A stretch of DNA of 64,000 bases from Rhopalosiphum padi (GCF_020882245.1 NC_083598.1:34881858-34945857), one strand, 5' to 3'; shown: positions 1 through 14,507, counted from the first letter of the stretch. Made by a program: numbers and translations. The notes: a model not told the origin generated them from the letters alone.

Positions 1-2260
1 GCAAATTATCATGTATTATTAATGGTGTATGACATTATAAAAATATATATTACAAACTACTAATTTATAGTAATAAGCAATTATACGCCTACACTGTTCA
101 AATTTGTTGAAAAAATAGAATATTATAATTTTTTTAACTTATTATTATTATTTTTGTAAAAATACACTTTTTTAAACACTAAAATACTATATTTAGTACT
201 ATATAATAGAATACTATATTATAACTATAATATTCGTCATAAAACGTTTAAGACACGATTTATTGGGTTCTTATCTAAAACTGTTTTGTATGACAGATGG
301 AAAATTTTTTAGTTATATTTTATTTCATTGACGTCTATACATACTTGAATTTCATAAACTTCAACGGAAAAATATTTAGTTTATTTTATTATACAAAAAG
401 TTTTTTTGACATATGAAATAGTGGATATGTTAAAAAAACCCCGTTTTAGACTTACATAGCTGTCTAAATCAGAATACAATGTATTTTTGTTTTGTTTCCA
501 ATGTAAAAACTGTCGTCAAAAATGTCAACACTTTTGGCTGTCAAATAAATATAGAAACAAGTTCAATCTATTAAAAAACAATGAAAAATAAAATAAATAA
601 ATCTGAATAAGCCCAAGTTTTTTTTAAATCGGATTTCTTGGAGAGTTGCGTCTTTGAGTATTTTATGCACTTTAATTACAAATGACAAACCACCTAAAAA
701 AAAAAACAGAAATTCATATTCGAAGAAAAATTCTTTTGTTTTTACGCATAATATATTGTATAGCTTTAATTATGAAGGTATACATTTTATAAATAATTGA
801 ATATTGTTTTTGTGTCTCGTAAAATATTATATAACACTTATTTCTATGAAAATATACTTATAAATTATGATTAATGGCTCGCTTAACACGATACTTTGAT
901 TTAATAATGAAACTATAAACCGCACATAGATATGATAGGCATTTTATTTTACTAACATATTATTTGATAATGACGGCGATATGGATAGGCAGTTATAGAT
1001 ACATCAGACTCGCTTTCCACTCGTTTCCAGTACTGATGCACTCAAATAAACTAGAAAGAGTAGAAACAATCAGATAGTTTGGTGTGCTGGAGATAGTAAA
1101 AACGTAAAGCACATATTGTCATTTTGGTCGATGTAGTAGTTGTAATGATATAATATTATTTTTATTATCGGAACCCAACTTAAGCAGCAGTTGCAAAACA
1201 AATATAACACACGCATATATAATATTAAAATAACATTCCAAACACCATATTATTAAGTCAATATTTTAAATTGTTAATTTTGTATTTATATAAGTAGTAA
1301 ATATTGAAGCCTATTATTTAGATTTTGTGGCAAGTGAAGAATGTATTTCATTTTGAAAATAATATGTGTACTTTTTTATCTTAAAACACATTTTACAGCA
1401 ATATGAAAGTTTAAAAAGTTTTTTGTAGCACTTCAATAGATTGGAAACTAAAATAAATGACACTGTAAAGTATTTTTTCGAATTTATCATTAGGTTTTCG
1501 TGTAAAACATGAAATAGTACAAATAATGGAAAGAAATTGGGGTTTTGACGGCCTACAACGGTCTTTTTTACTCTAAATTACTTACATAATATTTTTAGTA
1601 AAACGAGTCATGTCCATAATAATGTTTTAAAACAGTTATCTTATACGTAACATATTACATTTAATATTTTTACTACACACATAGAGATGAGATGCGTTTT
1701 TATTTCATGTGATATTGCCCATTACCGCTGTATTGTTTTTCATCTATTTATTTTGCATAATATGAATGTTTTTAAAAAAAAATAAATATCGAGAGTTTAA
1801 CCAATATATTTGTATAGATTTTCTTGGAACTGTTTTTATTTGATCAATTTATTATTATTGTAATCGAGTATTGCGAGGTGTATGGGCACACAGTGCCACG
1901 CTGTTTAGATAACGATCACAGACACTGTACGATTATTGATGTGTAAATAATATAATATATCAAACGGATAAATAACTGTACAAACAACATTAAATTGAAT
2001 TATTAAGAGTTATATCACGAAACCAAAGATATAATAATGTCATTTTCGATGTACGTGAACATGACCGATCCCTATAATACAGACGGGACAATACAATAAT
2101 GCGAACGGTCCATAACCCGTTTCCCGGCCGTACAATAATTCAGGATATCCCGAAAGAGGTGACATAAGGGTCGGACGTATGAATAACGGACTTATCTCCT
2201 ATGAATCCGATTGATACTAGCGTTATAGACTCTGTGGGGTATTTGTTGAGGATAGTGTGG
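1..2260. other. AT-rich gene-free stretch
   Basis: I see no coding exon, RNA gene or transposon end here. The sequence is strongly AT-rich, with short A and T runs and stop codons in all frames. It may be intergenic or intronic; nothing in it decides which. Confidence 0.6.
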
Positions 2261-2264
2261 CTAC

Positions 2265-2298
2265 TCAGTTAGTGTGTGTTGTTGACGTCGAGGGTTCG
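2265..2298 (+). promoter_or_regulatory. weak initiator/DPE-like site
   Basis: TCAGTT at 2265-2270 matches the arthropod initiator consensus TCAKTY. GGTTCG at 2293-2298 resembles a downstream promoter element, but it begins at +27 rather than the usual +28. The patch is more GC-rich than its surroundings. No coding exon is recognised directly downstream, so this could be an untranslated first exon of a gene to the right, or chance. Confidence 0.15.
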
Positions 2299-5200
2299 AA
2301 GGGGTTCAGCGTTCCCGCGGTGAAAAATACAATAGAACTCTGCAACTGTATTATATAACTTATAATAATAAGTGTATACGACTTCTCCAAATCTTCACTG
2401 TTTCGTGTGATACACATACACGGAAGTGTTTTGTGTAATATGCGAGTTTCTTGTTAAATATTTTCGATCGATTTGGTAAAAGTCTTTAACATGTTGCGGA
2501 GCAATCGTGTTGATATATGACGGTAGCGTTGATAGAACGTAAAAAAGGTAATAAAGGAACAATAATAATAAATCGTAATATTTTTGTAAAATACGAATTT
2601 TATGTGTAATTAATTCAAATTTAAAATGAACTAGTTATAAAAAAGAATGATCACGCGTGAACATTATACTTTATCGACAAAACAGAAAATAATAGTGAGT
2701 TGATTTTATATCGGCGATACAATAATAATCGAATACATATTGTGGAGTCTACGATGTGTAATTATAACAATTATGTTGCATCACATTTCTAAATAGTATG
2801 AACACCGTAAGTTGATACCGAGTGAACAATTTATAACTAATAAGTAATAATATGATGATGACGTATTATATTATACCAAAATCAAATTACAAGTAATATG
2901 GAGTATAGATTAGTATTTAATACATTTTATTTGTTTAAAAAGTCATTTTAATTATGTAATAATATTTATTTATTTGTTTTATTACAATACGGTAGGTGTA
3001 CGTACATTTCGATACAATATCGTACATAATATGTGAAAAATATCAAAATATGTACATAATAATATAATATTTATATCAATAGAGTTGATGAATTCTTATT
3101 GACTATACTTGTTATTTGGTTTAATGTTTAATGACTGATAATAATACAATTAGTATTGCATATCTGTATGAAAAATAAATACATGTGATGGGCACGAAAG
3201 GTGGGACTTTTAAGTTAATCTGTGCTAGTAATTCGGCAGTGTTTATATAATTATACCATTAAAATGATGCTTGGGAAAAATTAAAGAAACTTTAAACGCT
3301 CTATTAACTAAAGTATTCAAATCAAGCCGGTGTAAAGTTGATCGAAATATTGAAAATTGTTATGCTATCGCTATACTTTTTTGGGACAAATTAATTTTAT
3401 TTTCTAGTTGGAAATTGTGTTTCTATATTATGTCTGCAGTGTTTTTTTTTTTAACGAATGATAAATATTTTAACTGTCTCTAAAATGAACAATATTTCAT
3501 TTATTTTGTGCTTATTTAAATTTAACAATATATTTAATATGCTAACAAGTTTATCTAACATATTTACTACTTTTTTTACTCTTTTATGTGAATCATAATT
3601 CATAATAAATTGTATGGTACTCGTAGTTTTAATAATTGTAAGTGTTCTACAGCATTATTCAAAAATTGTAGATCAATGTAGTGTATTATTTTTTTTTAAA
3701 TAGATGTACAAAATGAATGAAATAACAGTCATTCATTCACAGATCTTATTTTTACGAATAAATTTAATATAATATTTTTATTAACATCAAAATAATTTGT
3801 ACGTATCTAAACAATACGTACTTGTACAATTTAATTATATTATTGTACGTACAATCTATTTAGATATTCTGCTACCTATCACGTCATTAATATTCATATC
3901 TCCTATTCAAGAGGAAAAAAATCAACAACTTAGTATCATACAGAAAATATTCGCTAAACTGATAAATCATAAACATAATATTTCATTTTATGTTCCAAAG
4001 TACAAAAGGGTAAAATTATAAATATAAACCTCGTTAAATTTAAATAAATAAATGTGTAGATAATCCACAAATTAGAATTTAAAAATTTTTATATGCATAT
4101 AGAATGATAAACGAGAATAAAACATAATTAAATCTAGTTAATGCAGTGGGTATGCTTAATATGAATGGCTTTGTGTTAATAACTTAATGATGTTATTATT
4201 GAGTTGTTTTATACTTTAGTTTTAAAAATAACAAAATTAACAGTAATTTAAGTAATTGTTTTAGTAACAAATTTTTAATTAAATTTCAAACTAAGTTTTG
4301 TTTTGCTAACAGATTAGGTAGTGGTAAATAATAACTTGGATTTCATTCCAAAAATAAGTTTTCAAAACCATATATACAATTCAACAAAGAAAACTTTGAG
4401 TTGTTGCTAACTAATTTATTTATATTGTTTTCACTTTTGTATGATGTAATAATTTTTACTCAAATTTTAATAAGACACTGACTTTGAAATGTATACTGTA
4501 ACATATTATTTGAATGAAAATATTAGCTCAAAACGGTAATTTTAATCATGAATACTACAGACTACCTAGATTTTGACTAAATTGGTGTCTTTTTAATGTA
4601 GACAAATAGTTAGTAGATATTTATTGAAATGGATTTAGATCTTTTCTATTTCTCTAAATATATTAGGTATTTTATATTCTATCTACTACTTATATATACT
4701 CACTATTCGATAGTATTTCATGTTGTAAAGTTGTATTTTTCGAATAAGAATGTAGTTTAATATTATATATATTTGCATTAAATAACTATCATACTACCTA
4801 AAATAAAATAATAGATTTATTGATATATTTTATGATTTGTCTAAATTCATTATTATATTTTAAACAAATACTTGTATACATTATTTATTTTACACTATAA
4901 TAGATCTTTCAAGTTGTCTCAAAATGTGTATATAAGATATCACATAATAAATAAATGGTTATATATAAAACAAATCGAGTGTATTAAGTATTCGATAAAG
5001 ACATTATTTTTATTGTGACAATAATTTATGATGTACCAATTAAATGATTATTATCGTAAATGTATATGCTGGACGCAGTGCTTTTGTGTCTTAAAATGTA
5101 TGTTATTGTCATAAATTCTTTTTTTAAGCCTTGCACAGTCGGACGTATGAGTGTACCGGATGCATTCGCAATCACATGAAATAAATAATATCTTTCAACT

Positions 5201-5570
5201 TTCATGACGTATCAAGACGTAGCAAGCAACTGTAATACGAGTGATAATAATAAAAATGCGATTAAATTGCTTATTCGCATCAGGGACGGCACATCTTCGT
5301 CTGTGTGCAGTCCTGTCCGATCCATCGTAATTCATTGAAAATGTTTTTCAAACAATAATCATAACAAAAACCGCGTCAACTCGGCATATCGTATACTTAT
5401 TAAAAATAGTATTCCTCGCGTGGCTGTAAATAATGTGAGGTTTTGAAGGTGAAAAAATAATATAATATACATATAATGTGAAACTGGATAATAACTTAAC
5501 GTGTCCCCTCTTAGTCTCGTATTTTCGTTCACACGGGATCCGGATTAATAATTAGCCCTACAGGCCACGG
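2299..5570. other. AT-rich gene-free stretch
   Basis: Nothing supportable is seen. Short frames near 3271-3483 and 3797-4021 are AT-rich and low in complexity, with no recognisable protein motif. Confidence 0.55.
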
Positions 5571-5638
5571 TCTAATATGGTTGCCTTCTTGTAATATGTT
5601 AATATATAAAATATTATACACAACGGCAGTACGGCGAG

Positions 5639-5657
5639 GGCGGCGGCGGCGGCGGCG
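5639..5657. repeat. CGG microsatellite
   Basis: About six CGG/GGC units sit inside a GC-richer patch. The patch can be read as arginine-rich or alanine-rich frames on the two strands, which are repeat artefacts. Confidence 0.85.
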
Positions 5658-5820
5658 AGTGGTAGTCCCCTGCAACAATGACTGTAATCTGAAAATTCCA
5701 ACCTTGGATCAAGTAGCTGTAAGGCTATTAGATATAATATTATTAACGTGCGTGTGTGCATGTGTATGGATATATATTACTCGGCTTTGCCCGTTATTAT
5801 AGCTTATAATACGTTTTATA

Positions 5821-5843
5821 CGACGACGACGACGACGACGACG
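5821..5843. repeat. CGA microsatellite
   Basis: Almost eight uninterrupted CGA units, giving spurious poly-Arg or poly-Asp/Ser reading frames. Confidence 0.9.
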
Positions 5844-6214
5844 ATAAATACAAGCGCCCGGCCTATAGATATAATAATATTTTCTTTCTAGAAAGATGAA
5901 CGTGTTCGACACAAACTCTGTACAGTTGTTCGTTTTACTATTATTAACATTAATATTTTATTTTTCAAACCGTCGGTGACAAGAAACGTTTATATCGTGT
6001 GTATTCGTGTGTATATGTGCGTACGGTGTACCCACTACGTTGCATTATATACATAATAATATAACAATATGTGTTGTTTAATGCTCGATGATTAAGTTGA
6101 AAAGAGGCCAACGAAGGAAAATAGTTTTAAAAAAAAATCGCGATCTTAGCTGATAAGTGCGGGCGCGAGAGACCTCGCGATCACGACCGTTTCTGTTCTT
6201 CTTGCAAAGAAAAT

Positions 6215-6233
6215 ACACACACACACACACACA
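6215..6233. repeat. CA microsatellite
   Basis: An uninterrupted AC dinucleotide run of about 19 bp inside a moderately GC-rich region (about 6150-6700) without a convincing gene. Confidence 0.9.
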
Positions 6234-6760
6234 TATTACGTATCTCGAGCCGCGATCTCGGGCACTATTCGTTTCAAGTAGCCATTTAATCGCAGATGTA
6301 TATGCGCCGTTAGCGAAACGAGTTTTTACAGACCAACTACAATAATGTAATATTATTATATTATACACATAGACGATTGCAGTACGACGAGCGTATAATA
6401 TTCGCCGCAACCCGTTACAACCCCCACGTCAGTGTTTCGCTCGTAAACGAGAAGATATCGCTCGTATATTATAATGTAAGAATTGTCCTCGGTCGTAGTT
6501 TGGTGTTGTGTTGTTTTTTTTTTATATCTCCGTCCCTTTTTAGCATTTTTGTTTGTCATCTTGAACCGTCACATCAATATAATACGTCCTTTTTGATAAT
6601 ATTTCATTCCATCTACATCCGCATACACCGACGCGCCAATTACAAATATACTCTGAGTCATAAGGTACGCAGTGTCTTGGACGTTGATAGTATTTACTAA
6701 GTTCCGTATTTTGAAAATATATATTTGTCCATGACCGGCGCCGCAAGCGGTTTTATTGTT

Positions 6761-9700
6761 GCCAGTCCTTTATACCTACGATGTACTATATTATATCTAT
6801 ATGCGATTATGTCATTCGATCATCAATTAGGTCAAAATGTATACGAATAAATGTACATTATCAACCTACTCAAAATTTAAATTTAGAAAACGGTGTAATT
6901 AAATGATTTTTACTACTACTGCTGGTTCTCTACCATCATATTTTATGTTAATAGGAGTATAAATTATTTGACTCTATACTGCGTTTAACAAATTAATGGC
7001 TTTTATTTACAAGACGTATATGACGTGATGTATAATATAGGTACATCGTATTTTCTATAGCTATACAAACCTACACATTAAAAAAAATATATATACACAT
7101 AATTTACTTATGCACATTACAATTATTCAGGTATTCATTTCATGTTTGCTGAGAGATGAACATACAATATTAAACGATATAAATCACTAAAGGAGAATTA
7201 TTAATTGAAATCTCTCGAAAGATTGCTTAAACATCTTAATTAAGTCAACTGAAGTATGAAATCCACTTGAGATATTTAATGAGATTGATATATAGATAGA
7301 GATGCTGTAATGCGAACCTTTATCATTTCACGTACTTCAACTGTAATACAAATCCAATTGAATACAGTTAACCATTATAGGCGAATCAAATTCAATATAT
7401 AATATATTATATACATATTACACGACGGTTTTCAAGTTAATGTCTAGCAATAAGTAGGGTTTAAATTAATATTTAATTAAACAGGTAAATTATTACTATA
7501 TAAAGAAATATAAAACATATTACATTTGAATTTATATTATTTATATTAAATTATTTTTATACGTTTTTTTTCTATCGTCGTATGAACATCTATTTTATGT
7601 ATAATTGAACCAAACAAATTGGTCTGTAAGTTTTATTTTGAAGGCACGTAGAATAATGATTTAAGTTTAAAAACCTGTACTTGTACAAAAAGTACATAAA
7701 ATGTGAATACTTCATTAGTCGTTAGACGCACAGTATTTATTTGCAATAAACCTATTTTATTAATTTGCTTAGTAGTATGTTTACTTTTTAAATCACTTAG
7801 CATTTTATATTCTTAATGACGATGGTTGAATTTAAAAAGTACTTGTCGTTTTAAGCGTATAATCGATCGATGAGTTAGTAAAAACTGCTTATAAAACTAC
7901 AATGGTTCCAAAAAAAGAAAAAAAAAAGAAAAGTTATTTGTTAACCCTGTAGCGGCTGTAGATGACGAGAAACATGGAATGACAATATTATTATTATGTT
8001 AACTTTGTAATGTGAGGAGGCTCGATGGATTTTTCTTTGATAAATAGGTTTTGTTTTAATATTGTTATGGAAAAATCTTTACGTGGGTCGACAGAGTATA
8101 TTTATTTATATATATAATATATAGCTTTCGTATCATACGTTAGTATAACTCCTCCCACTTAAGTAGATAAATAAGTTATTTTCCAATTTTGTATAACCCA
8201 ATATTCAAAGTCAGAAACAAAGTCAAGACACATGACACGGTAGAAATACTATTTTTTATTATATGCGTTACGTATATAATATACACCTCCTTTTTCATTT
8301 TAGTTTATAAAATTTAAATTTAACACTCACATTAAAGTTATATTTTTATATTTTATTTTGGTTATTTGATTAATTGATATTTTTGAGTTATTATTATTAA
8401 GATTTAAGTTATTCATAATACACACATTATATCACAGTTTAATATGAATGTATAAATATTGTTTTTGAAAAATTACACTATGTATAATTGGGTATAATAA
8501 TTTATGTTATATGAAAACATCGAAACGTACATTTTTAATTGTTTATTCAATTAACTATTAAGCAATTTAATACTAATATTAATATAATTTATATTTATAT
8601 TTTAAGATTATGCTGATGTAGCATTTTACGTATTTTTTTGGTAAATTCAAAATATGTAAGGTAAATAAAATAAGTAAGACAGAAGTCCATTTAATTACCT
8701 GAAAATTAAAAATATGTTATTTTTATTTTGCTGCATATATTTTTTAAGATTACCTCTGCATATTTTATTACTTATTTAAAAATTGTTTAATTATTGAGTT
8801 TATTTTTTATTTTTTATTATATTCGTTCCAAGTTTAATTTTGTCAACGAAAATGATCAATTTTATTTTATTTTCTGTTCATCATCTATCAACACTATGAC
8901 TAAAAGAACTATGCACTTGTACGTATTTAAATTGTCCATGATCTGCGTATTATTTTTATAATTGAATGTTTTAATTTTACTATATAACAAATACATATTA
9001 TAAAACTCAATTTTTTTAGAGTTTATTCAAAGGTACATTTTATAGTTTTTAGATCATATAAATCCTAATTATAATATACACAAATATGCACAAGTATACA
9101 AGTTTATAGATGTATAATGGATATACACAAGTAACAAGTTTGAAATTGAAGTTAAAATCGTTATTATTTTAATGATAATTTTTGTTTAGAAAGTCTACAA
9201 CATAAACTTAAACGTTTCGACCTATGCGACCAATTAGGGAATATTACTTAAATTGACTACATGAACAATTTTCCTCTACCGAATAATGTCGGTCAAAAGT
9301 CAAAACTTTGAAACCAAAATATTATCTTTAAAGACGAGATTCGAATTAAATAACGGAAATACTTTGAAGATAGTTTGAAAAAAGATTTAGTATAAAAAAA
9401 CAATTCAAAAAAGTCTGCTGTTATAAGTTATTTGTCAACAACAGGCTACGGACACTTGTGACTGATTTTTTTAGTTAAATTGTCGTCAATAATTTTCTTT
9501 TAGCTGTATAAACAAAGATATATATATATATATACATATAATATAATTTTAAGTGATTTAATATTTTATAGAATGCCGTGGAAAAAAAATAAATCACGTG
9601 TCTCATGGCGCAGTGGAATATTGGTTTAACATACACTACACAATTAATATAAAATGTTATTCAATAATTCAATATATTACCTACATTATTATATATGCCA

Positions 9701-11880
9701 TAATATTGTGTGGTCTAATAATAATATGTATATTAGGTATTCGACAATGTGCATCAAACAAAAATTACTTTGGACTTACCATACAAATTTAGGTTTCAAA
9801 GTACCTATCTATATACTACAATTATATGCCTTTACATGGACATGGATATAATCAAAATACGCAGGTGACAATAATACAGCATAATATTAATATATTATGT
9901 ACTGCAGCAGCAAATAGAATCGGACAATACAAAGTAGAAATGTATAATATGCATGAATATACGCGAAGAAAAGTAAAATGAAAAAAAAAAATTATCTAAA
10001 AGCACGTGTGAAATAGGTTTGTTGAATAGTGTTGTCGTTTAGAGTGTTTCATTGTGGAGCACAAAAACGACATAAATTGTGATGTCATCATATATATTTT
10101 TATTCAACTATGGTCGTAGTCGTAGCACGCAGTAAAAAAATAAAAAAAGTAAAGAAATAAAAAAATATATACATGCACGTGTGTATTTGAGAAAAAAAAA
10201 CTAGAAAACATAACGATTTCGACGGAGAAAAAAAGAATATTCTAAAATCAACTGACATCAGAGCGAACGAATGTATGCGTTTAGTACATTGTGCATATCC
10301 TACAAGAAAATATATTATTAATAATGTTGATATTATTATGGGTTTTCTTTAACAATGCCACTCCTGAATATTATATATTATATTCAGCAAAGCCGTTTCT
10401 GAAGAACCATTTAAATTGATATGTTAAACGTAAAACAATGCCGCACAAAAATATAGACGAGACAATTGAATTCCAGACGCAGTGGAAAAAAATGTATAAA
10501 ATACAAATACACGAAAGACTATAGAAAATTAACGCGATGATAAATGATGTCTATAAATTATTATATTTATTTTGAACCGAGAAGACGATTGAAATGTATA
10601 TTACACGTTATAGCAGGTTGTATTTTTCTTTGTATACTATTCAGTGTTATGTTGGTATAAAAATACTGTGTATGATTAACCGATGCTTAAAGTTTATAAG
10701 GACTACATCAATAATTATTAAAAATTTATAAATTGCAATAAATATTAAATTTATATTCCTAGGGCAATACTTATAAAGATCAATTTAATGTAAAAAAAAA
10801 TAAGAATTATAGTTATGAAACTAAAGTTTAACAAATTTAATTACGGACAATGATTCAAATTTCAATCACGGAATATAATTAATTTTATTAACTGGTTTTT
10901 TTAAATAAAATTATTAATTTTTTTTTTACATCAATGAGTAATAAATAATAATACATAATCTCGATCCTTGTCAAATTCAACAAATTTATTGTATTTATTG
11001 TTATTGAAATTTACAAGTATTACATTTTAAGTATAATATACGTGTATAAACTATAACCATAAAACTTTTTAACTCTAAGACTGACTGACTGACTATTTTA
11101 ATACTAGAAATTAATTTACGACCCAATGATAATAATATTATAATTTTGATTTGAAATAACACGAATGATGAATTCGTTTACAGTCAATTTTATTGTTTTA
11201 TTAATAATATTAATATTGTCACTAGTCAATATTTTAATTGGCGGTGTTTGAATTTTAAGTGCATTATCATAGTAAATACCATAACCAACAACTGTTGGTC
11301 TTGGATTTTGGAAAAAATGCACGGAAAACCGGAGTTTTCATATTCTTACGACTGCAACGGTCTCAGTGTGTAGTTTTTACGCACCGGAAGAAACGTAAAA
11401 TAATTATACAGGTAAAACAACAACGGTAGTAACTAGTATCTAACACTACAATATTGATTTATATTTTTACAATATTATTAGGTTTTACGGTGTGATACAA
11501 ATTATTATCAGCTGGTCGTGTTTCCTTGGCTTGCGACTGTGTATGCAATTACACGTACGTACGCGCCACATAAGATGCTCACACCGAAGAACGATTATTC
11601 GCTCACCGACATCACTAAAAACAGTAAAAATTGAATAAAATATTATATCATATAATGTTGCGCGTCATAGTCTGTATAATCGCACGCGAATATATCTGAA
11701 ACAAATCAACAAGCCGTAAACGTGCATATGTTGGAGAAAAAAATGTAAAAATACACAAATATTGCATGTGTTTGAACATCGCGCTTCGGTTGGTTTGCGA
11801 TCGATGAGGAGCAATATTACGATCTGTCAAAAGTCGAAACTGAAATTCGAGGAAATGAGAAACATACACACGTAGAAAAA
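6761..11880. other. AT-rich gene-free stretch
   Basis: I see no gene, RNA or transposon end. A short (GACT)4 run occurs at 11079-11094 and a TA run near 9518-9534. The sequence at 9607-9615 resembles a tRNA A box, but no partner B box follows at tRNA spacing. Confidence 0.5.
11079..11094. repeat. GACT tetranucleotide repeat
   Basis: Four perfect GACT units, a minor simple repeat. Confidence 0.85.
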
Positions 11881-11889
11881 ATACCATTT

Positions 11890-12428
11890 ATGATTCAGTA
11901 TCTGACAGTTTCTTTTGACGCATTTGAGCATTCCCGACATTGTCGTCATCGTCTTGTTTTTAAACATATTTTTGTACTGTCCCGTTATAGTCTTTTTCAA
12001 AATACGGTTTATACAATTCCGAAAATAATGATATTACCACTCCTCGATGTCGACCAATCAGAAAACACGATGACCAAAATTTTAGAAGTCGGTGACTTTA
12101 TTTTCGATTTGGAGTGGAATGAGAAATGTATTGATTTATTTTTACAATATTGTGAATTGTATTATTATTATTTTAAAACCACTATTTTGAAATCGCACTA
12201 AAATGTTCGTACAAACCTATCAACAAATTGGAAACTTATCACTGATCGTGCTTTAAAAAGGTTGTTTTTGGAATTCTTCAGTAGCTTTTTAGAAAATTGA
12301 GAACAAGTAATCGTGAGGATGTACGTCGTGCTTTGAAAATAAAATCAGGTTATGTTGCTGTTGGTACTTTAGATGATAATACAAAAGACTTAAAATGTTC
12401 ATTAATTTTAAATTTAGGTATTTCTTAG
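11890..12428 (+). pseudogene. possible decayed coding fragment
   Basis: An ATG-initiated frame runs 11890-12201 (103 codons) with a mixed, less biased composition than its neighbours. It is followed by a frame from 12202 to a TGA at 12298 (about 32 codons, including WKLITDRALKRLF). Directly after that, in another frame, about 41 codons run from 12303 to a TAG at 12426 and include TSNREDVRRALKIKSGYVAVG. The last two fragments are nearly contiguous and read like coding sequence split by a frameshift. I recognise no family. It could be a degraded gene copy, a transposon remnant or a chance series of open frames. Whether the first frame belongs with the other two is unknown. Confidence 0.25.
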
Positions 12429-13560
12429 AAGCAAAACAATTTTCAAAACATTTTAATTAATTTATAACAATAATATTATGAGTAATTTTGAAATGTTATA
12501 TTGTTTTTTACATTATTATTTATTTTTTTTACAAAGTTGTAATTTTTTAATTTTAAAACTTGAAAAGTTTAATTGACATCATATTAAAATAATTTAATCA
12601 GATACTAATACTAAACAGTCGTTTTAGTTGATTCCAGAGAGTAACACAAAAGGCTCATCTAATATGATCTTCAGACTTCAAGGTGTAAGGTATTATTAGC
12701 TATTTTTGTATAAATTGCTTATCAAAAAAAAAGTTATTATCTACCTATTTGTGTTTAACCATTAAAGTCTTCAAAAATAAAAAGCCTTTAAAAATGTAAA
12801 TAGATACGTTTGTTATGTTATACGCTCTAATCATAAAATGAAACTTTTTTTTTAATGTACCTTACTGGCCAATTGCGTACGAAGGCTTTTAAACTATGAT
12901 ATATATTATTATTAATTAAAATTAAAATATCTTCTAAAATCTAGCTCCTATATCACCGATTACGATTTATTTTACTGTTTTTTTAATTTGAAACAAGAAG
13001 TCAATATTTTTGTTATACTTTGAGAACACTCTAATTAGATTATAGGTTATATTATTATTACACAACACATACAATAGACGCTTTTATTGTCAACTGTATA
13101 ATATTACAGTAGATTTATTGGAGCTATATTATATGCCTGTATAATACGAGTATACTATACTTGAAAACGAAATCATACAATTACTCCATAAGAAAATTCT
13201 GGTGATTAACGTTTTCAATTAAAATTATACGAGTCGGACATTAAACGCATCATAAAACTCATAACGATATTTCTTCCGAAAATCGACGACACCACGCCAC
13301 CGTCGATTCGGAGGAGAACTTCACTGTTGTTCTGCAGCGACACCGATGAACGCTCGAAGAATGCGCGTATACATATATAATAATATTATCGCACATGTTT
13401 TGACGGCTGAGTCTCGAATTCCTATGTACGGGACTCGTATAATATACACGCGACATACAGTATAATATATAATATTTATAATGACGTACGGCCGTTTAAC
13501 TTTTCGGTGGGGTGTTTTGAGGAGTCGCACATTGAAACCGACCGCGAATATCATTGCCGT
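12429..13560. other. AT-rich gene-free stretch
   Basis: Nothing supportable is seen up to the GC-rich patch beginning near 13230. Short minus-strand frames at 13259-13554 have no recognisable motif. Confidence 0.5.
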
Positions 13561-13633
13561 TTAATATCATCCGAGAGTTGCGACCGGGCGGTGTCTGCAG
13601 CGGTGTTGGTGGCGCGGTGTTTGATGGAGTGAA

Positions 13634-13685
13634 ATGAGTTGCGATGATACCGACTTAATGGCCGCCGCTGCATTATTGAAGAAGA
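13634..13685 (+). CDS. candidate first coding exon, unknown gene
   Basis: In a GC-rich patch, the ATG at 13634 has G at -3 and an in-frame stop shortly upstream in the leader. It opens a frame reading MSCDDTDLMAAAALLKK. The frame meets a sequence resembling a strong splice donor, GTGAGT, at 13686-13691. Beyond the donor it dissolves into AT-rich sequence and stops by about 13750. This is what a short first coding exon ending in phase 1 would look like, with the rest of the gene beyond a long intron. I cannot name the protein and see no partner exon in the window. If real, the downstream Toll gene could lie inside this gene's intron. It could also be chance in a GC-rich island. Confidence 0.25.
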
Positions 13686-13877
13686 GTGAGTATTATAATA
13701 GTAATAATAACGAATGTATGTATGGGGTGTTCGATTCCCATAAATATTAGTGGTGGTGAGTCATTTCCTGAGCTGTTGGCACGGGGGCGGTGGCGGTGCA
13801 GGCGAGAGACGGAATCCCCGCGGTTTCGTCGACTCGTCGACTCGTGTCCGTATTATTATTATTGTCTGGTGCGTACA

Positions 13878-13900
13878 TATTATTATTATTATTATTATTA
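13878..13900. repeat. ATT microsatellite
   Basis: An uninterrupted trinucleotide run that reads as poly-Tyr/Ile in translation. Confidence 0.9.
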
Positions 13901-14412
13901 CATACAACGGGCCATCATAATATATAATATTCACATGGCACTATTATTTTATCACACACCGGGTGTACGCGATTCTCCGCGCCGCCGCCGTCAACGCGAC
14001 GTCTTCACACATCCAAAGTCGCCGCCGCATATTTATTTCGAAAACAGCTCTTTTCACTCGCGCCTCCCCGAAGGACCGAAATCAAACCGCACGCCGATAA
14101 CATAATATATGATATACCTCGTGTCGCGGGCTCGAATGATGGTGTTATAACAGATACGATAATAATAATAATATAATATTACAAGGTGGCGCCCGACCGT
14201 AATATAATAATGATAATAACAATATTATTATTATACAGGCGTATCGCGAACGGTTGTCGTCGCGTATCGTTTTTATTATTATTATGTTCTGCGCGGTCGT
14301 GTACCGTTCGGACGCGTACCTACCTATACGCTGCCGCGCGGCATCTGCAGTGACGACCGACCATTTGTACATCATATTATTATTATATTATAATATACTA
14401 TGTGGCTATATT

Positions 14413-14435
14413 TAATAATAATAATAATAATAATA
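14413..14435. repeat. AAT microsatellite
   Basis: An AAT trinucleotide run of about seven units. Confidence 0.9.
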
Positions 14436-14507
14436 TAATATATACGAAAACTACACTCGGCTGCGGAACACGTTCTCGAACACACGTTTTTTGACCGTGA
14501 CCATCGT

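Noticed and set aside
9605..9616. tRNA A-box-like TGGCGCAGTGG
   Set aside because: No B box or cloverleaf follows within tRNA spacing, so it is neither a tRNA nor a clear tRNA-derived SINE.
13726..13745. GTTCGATTCCC resembling a tRNA T-loop
   Set aside because: There is no D-arm or anticodon arm upstream; the small hairpin is probably chance.
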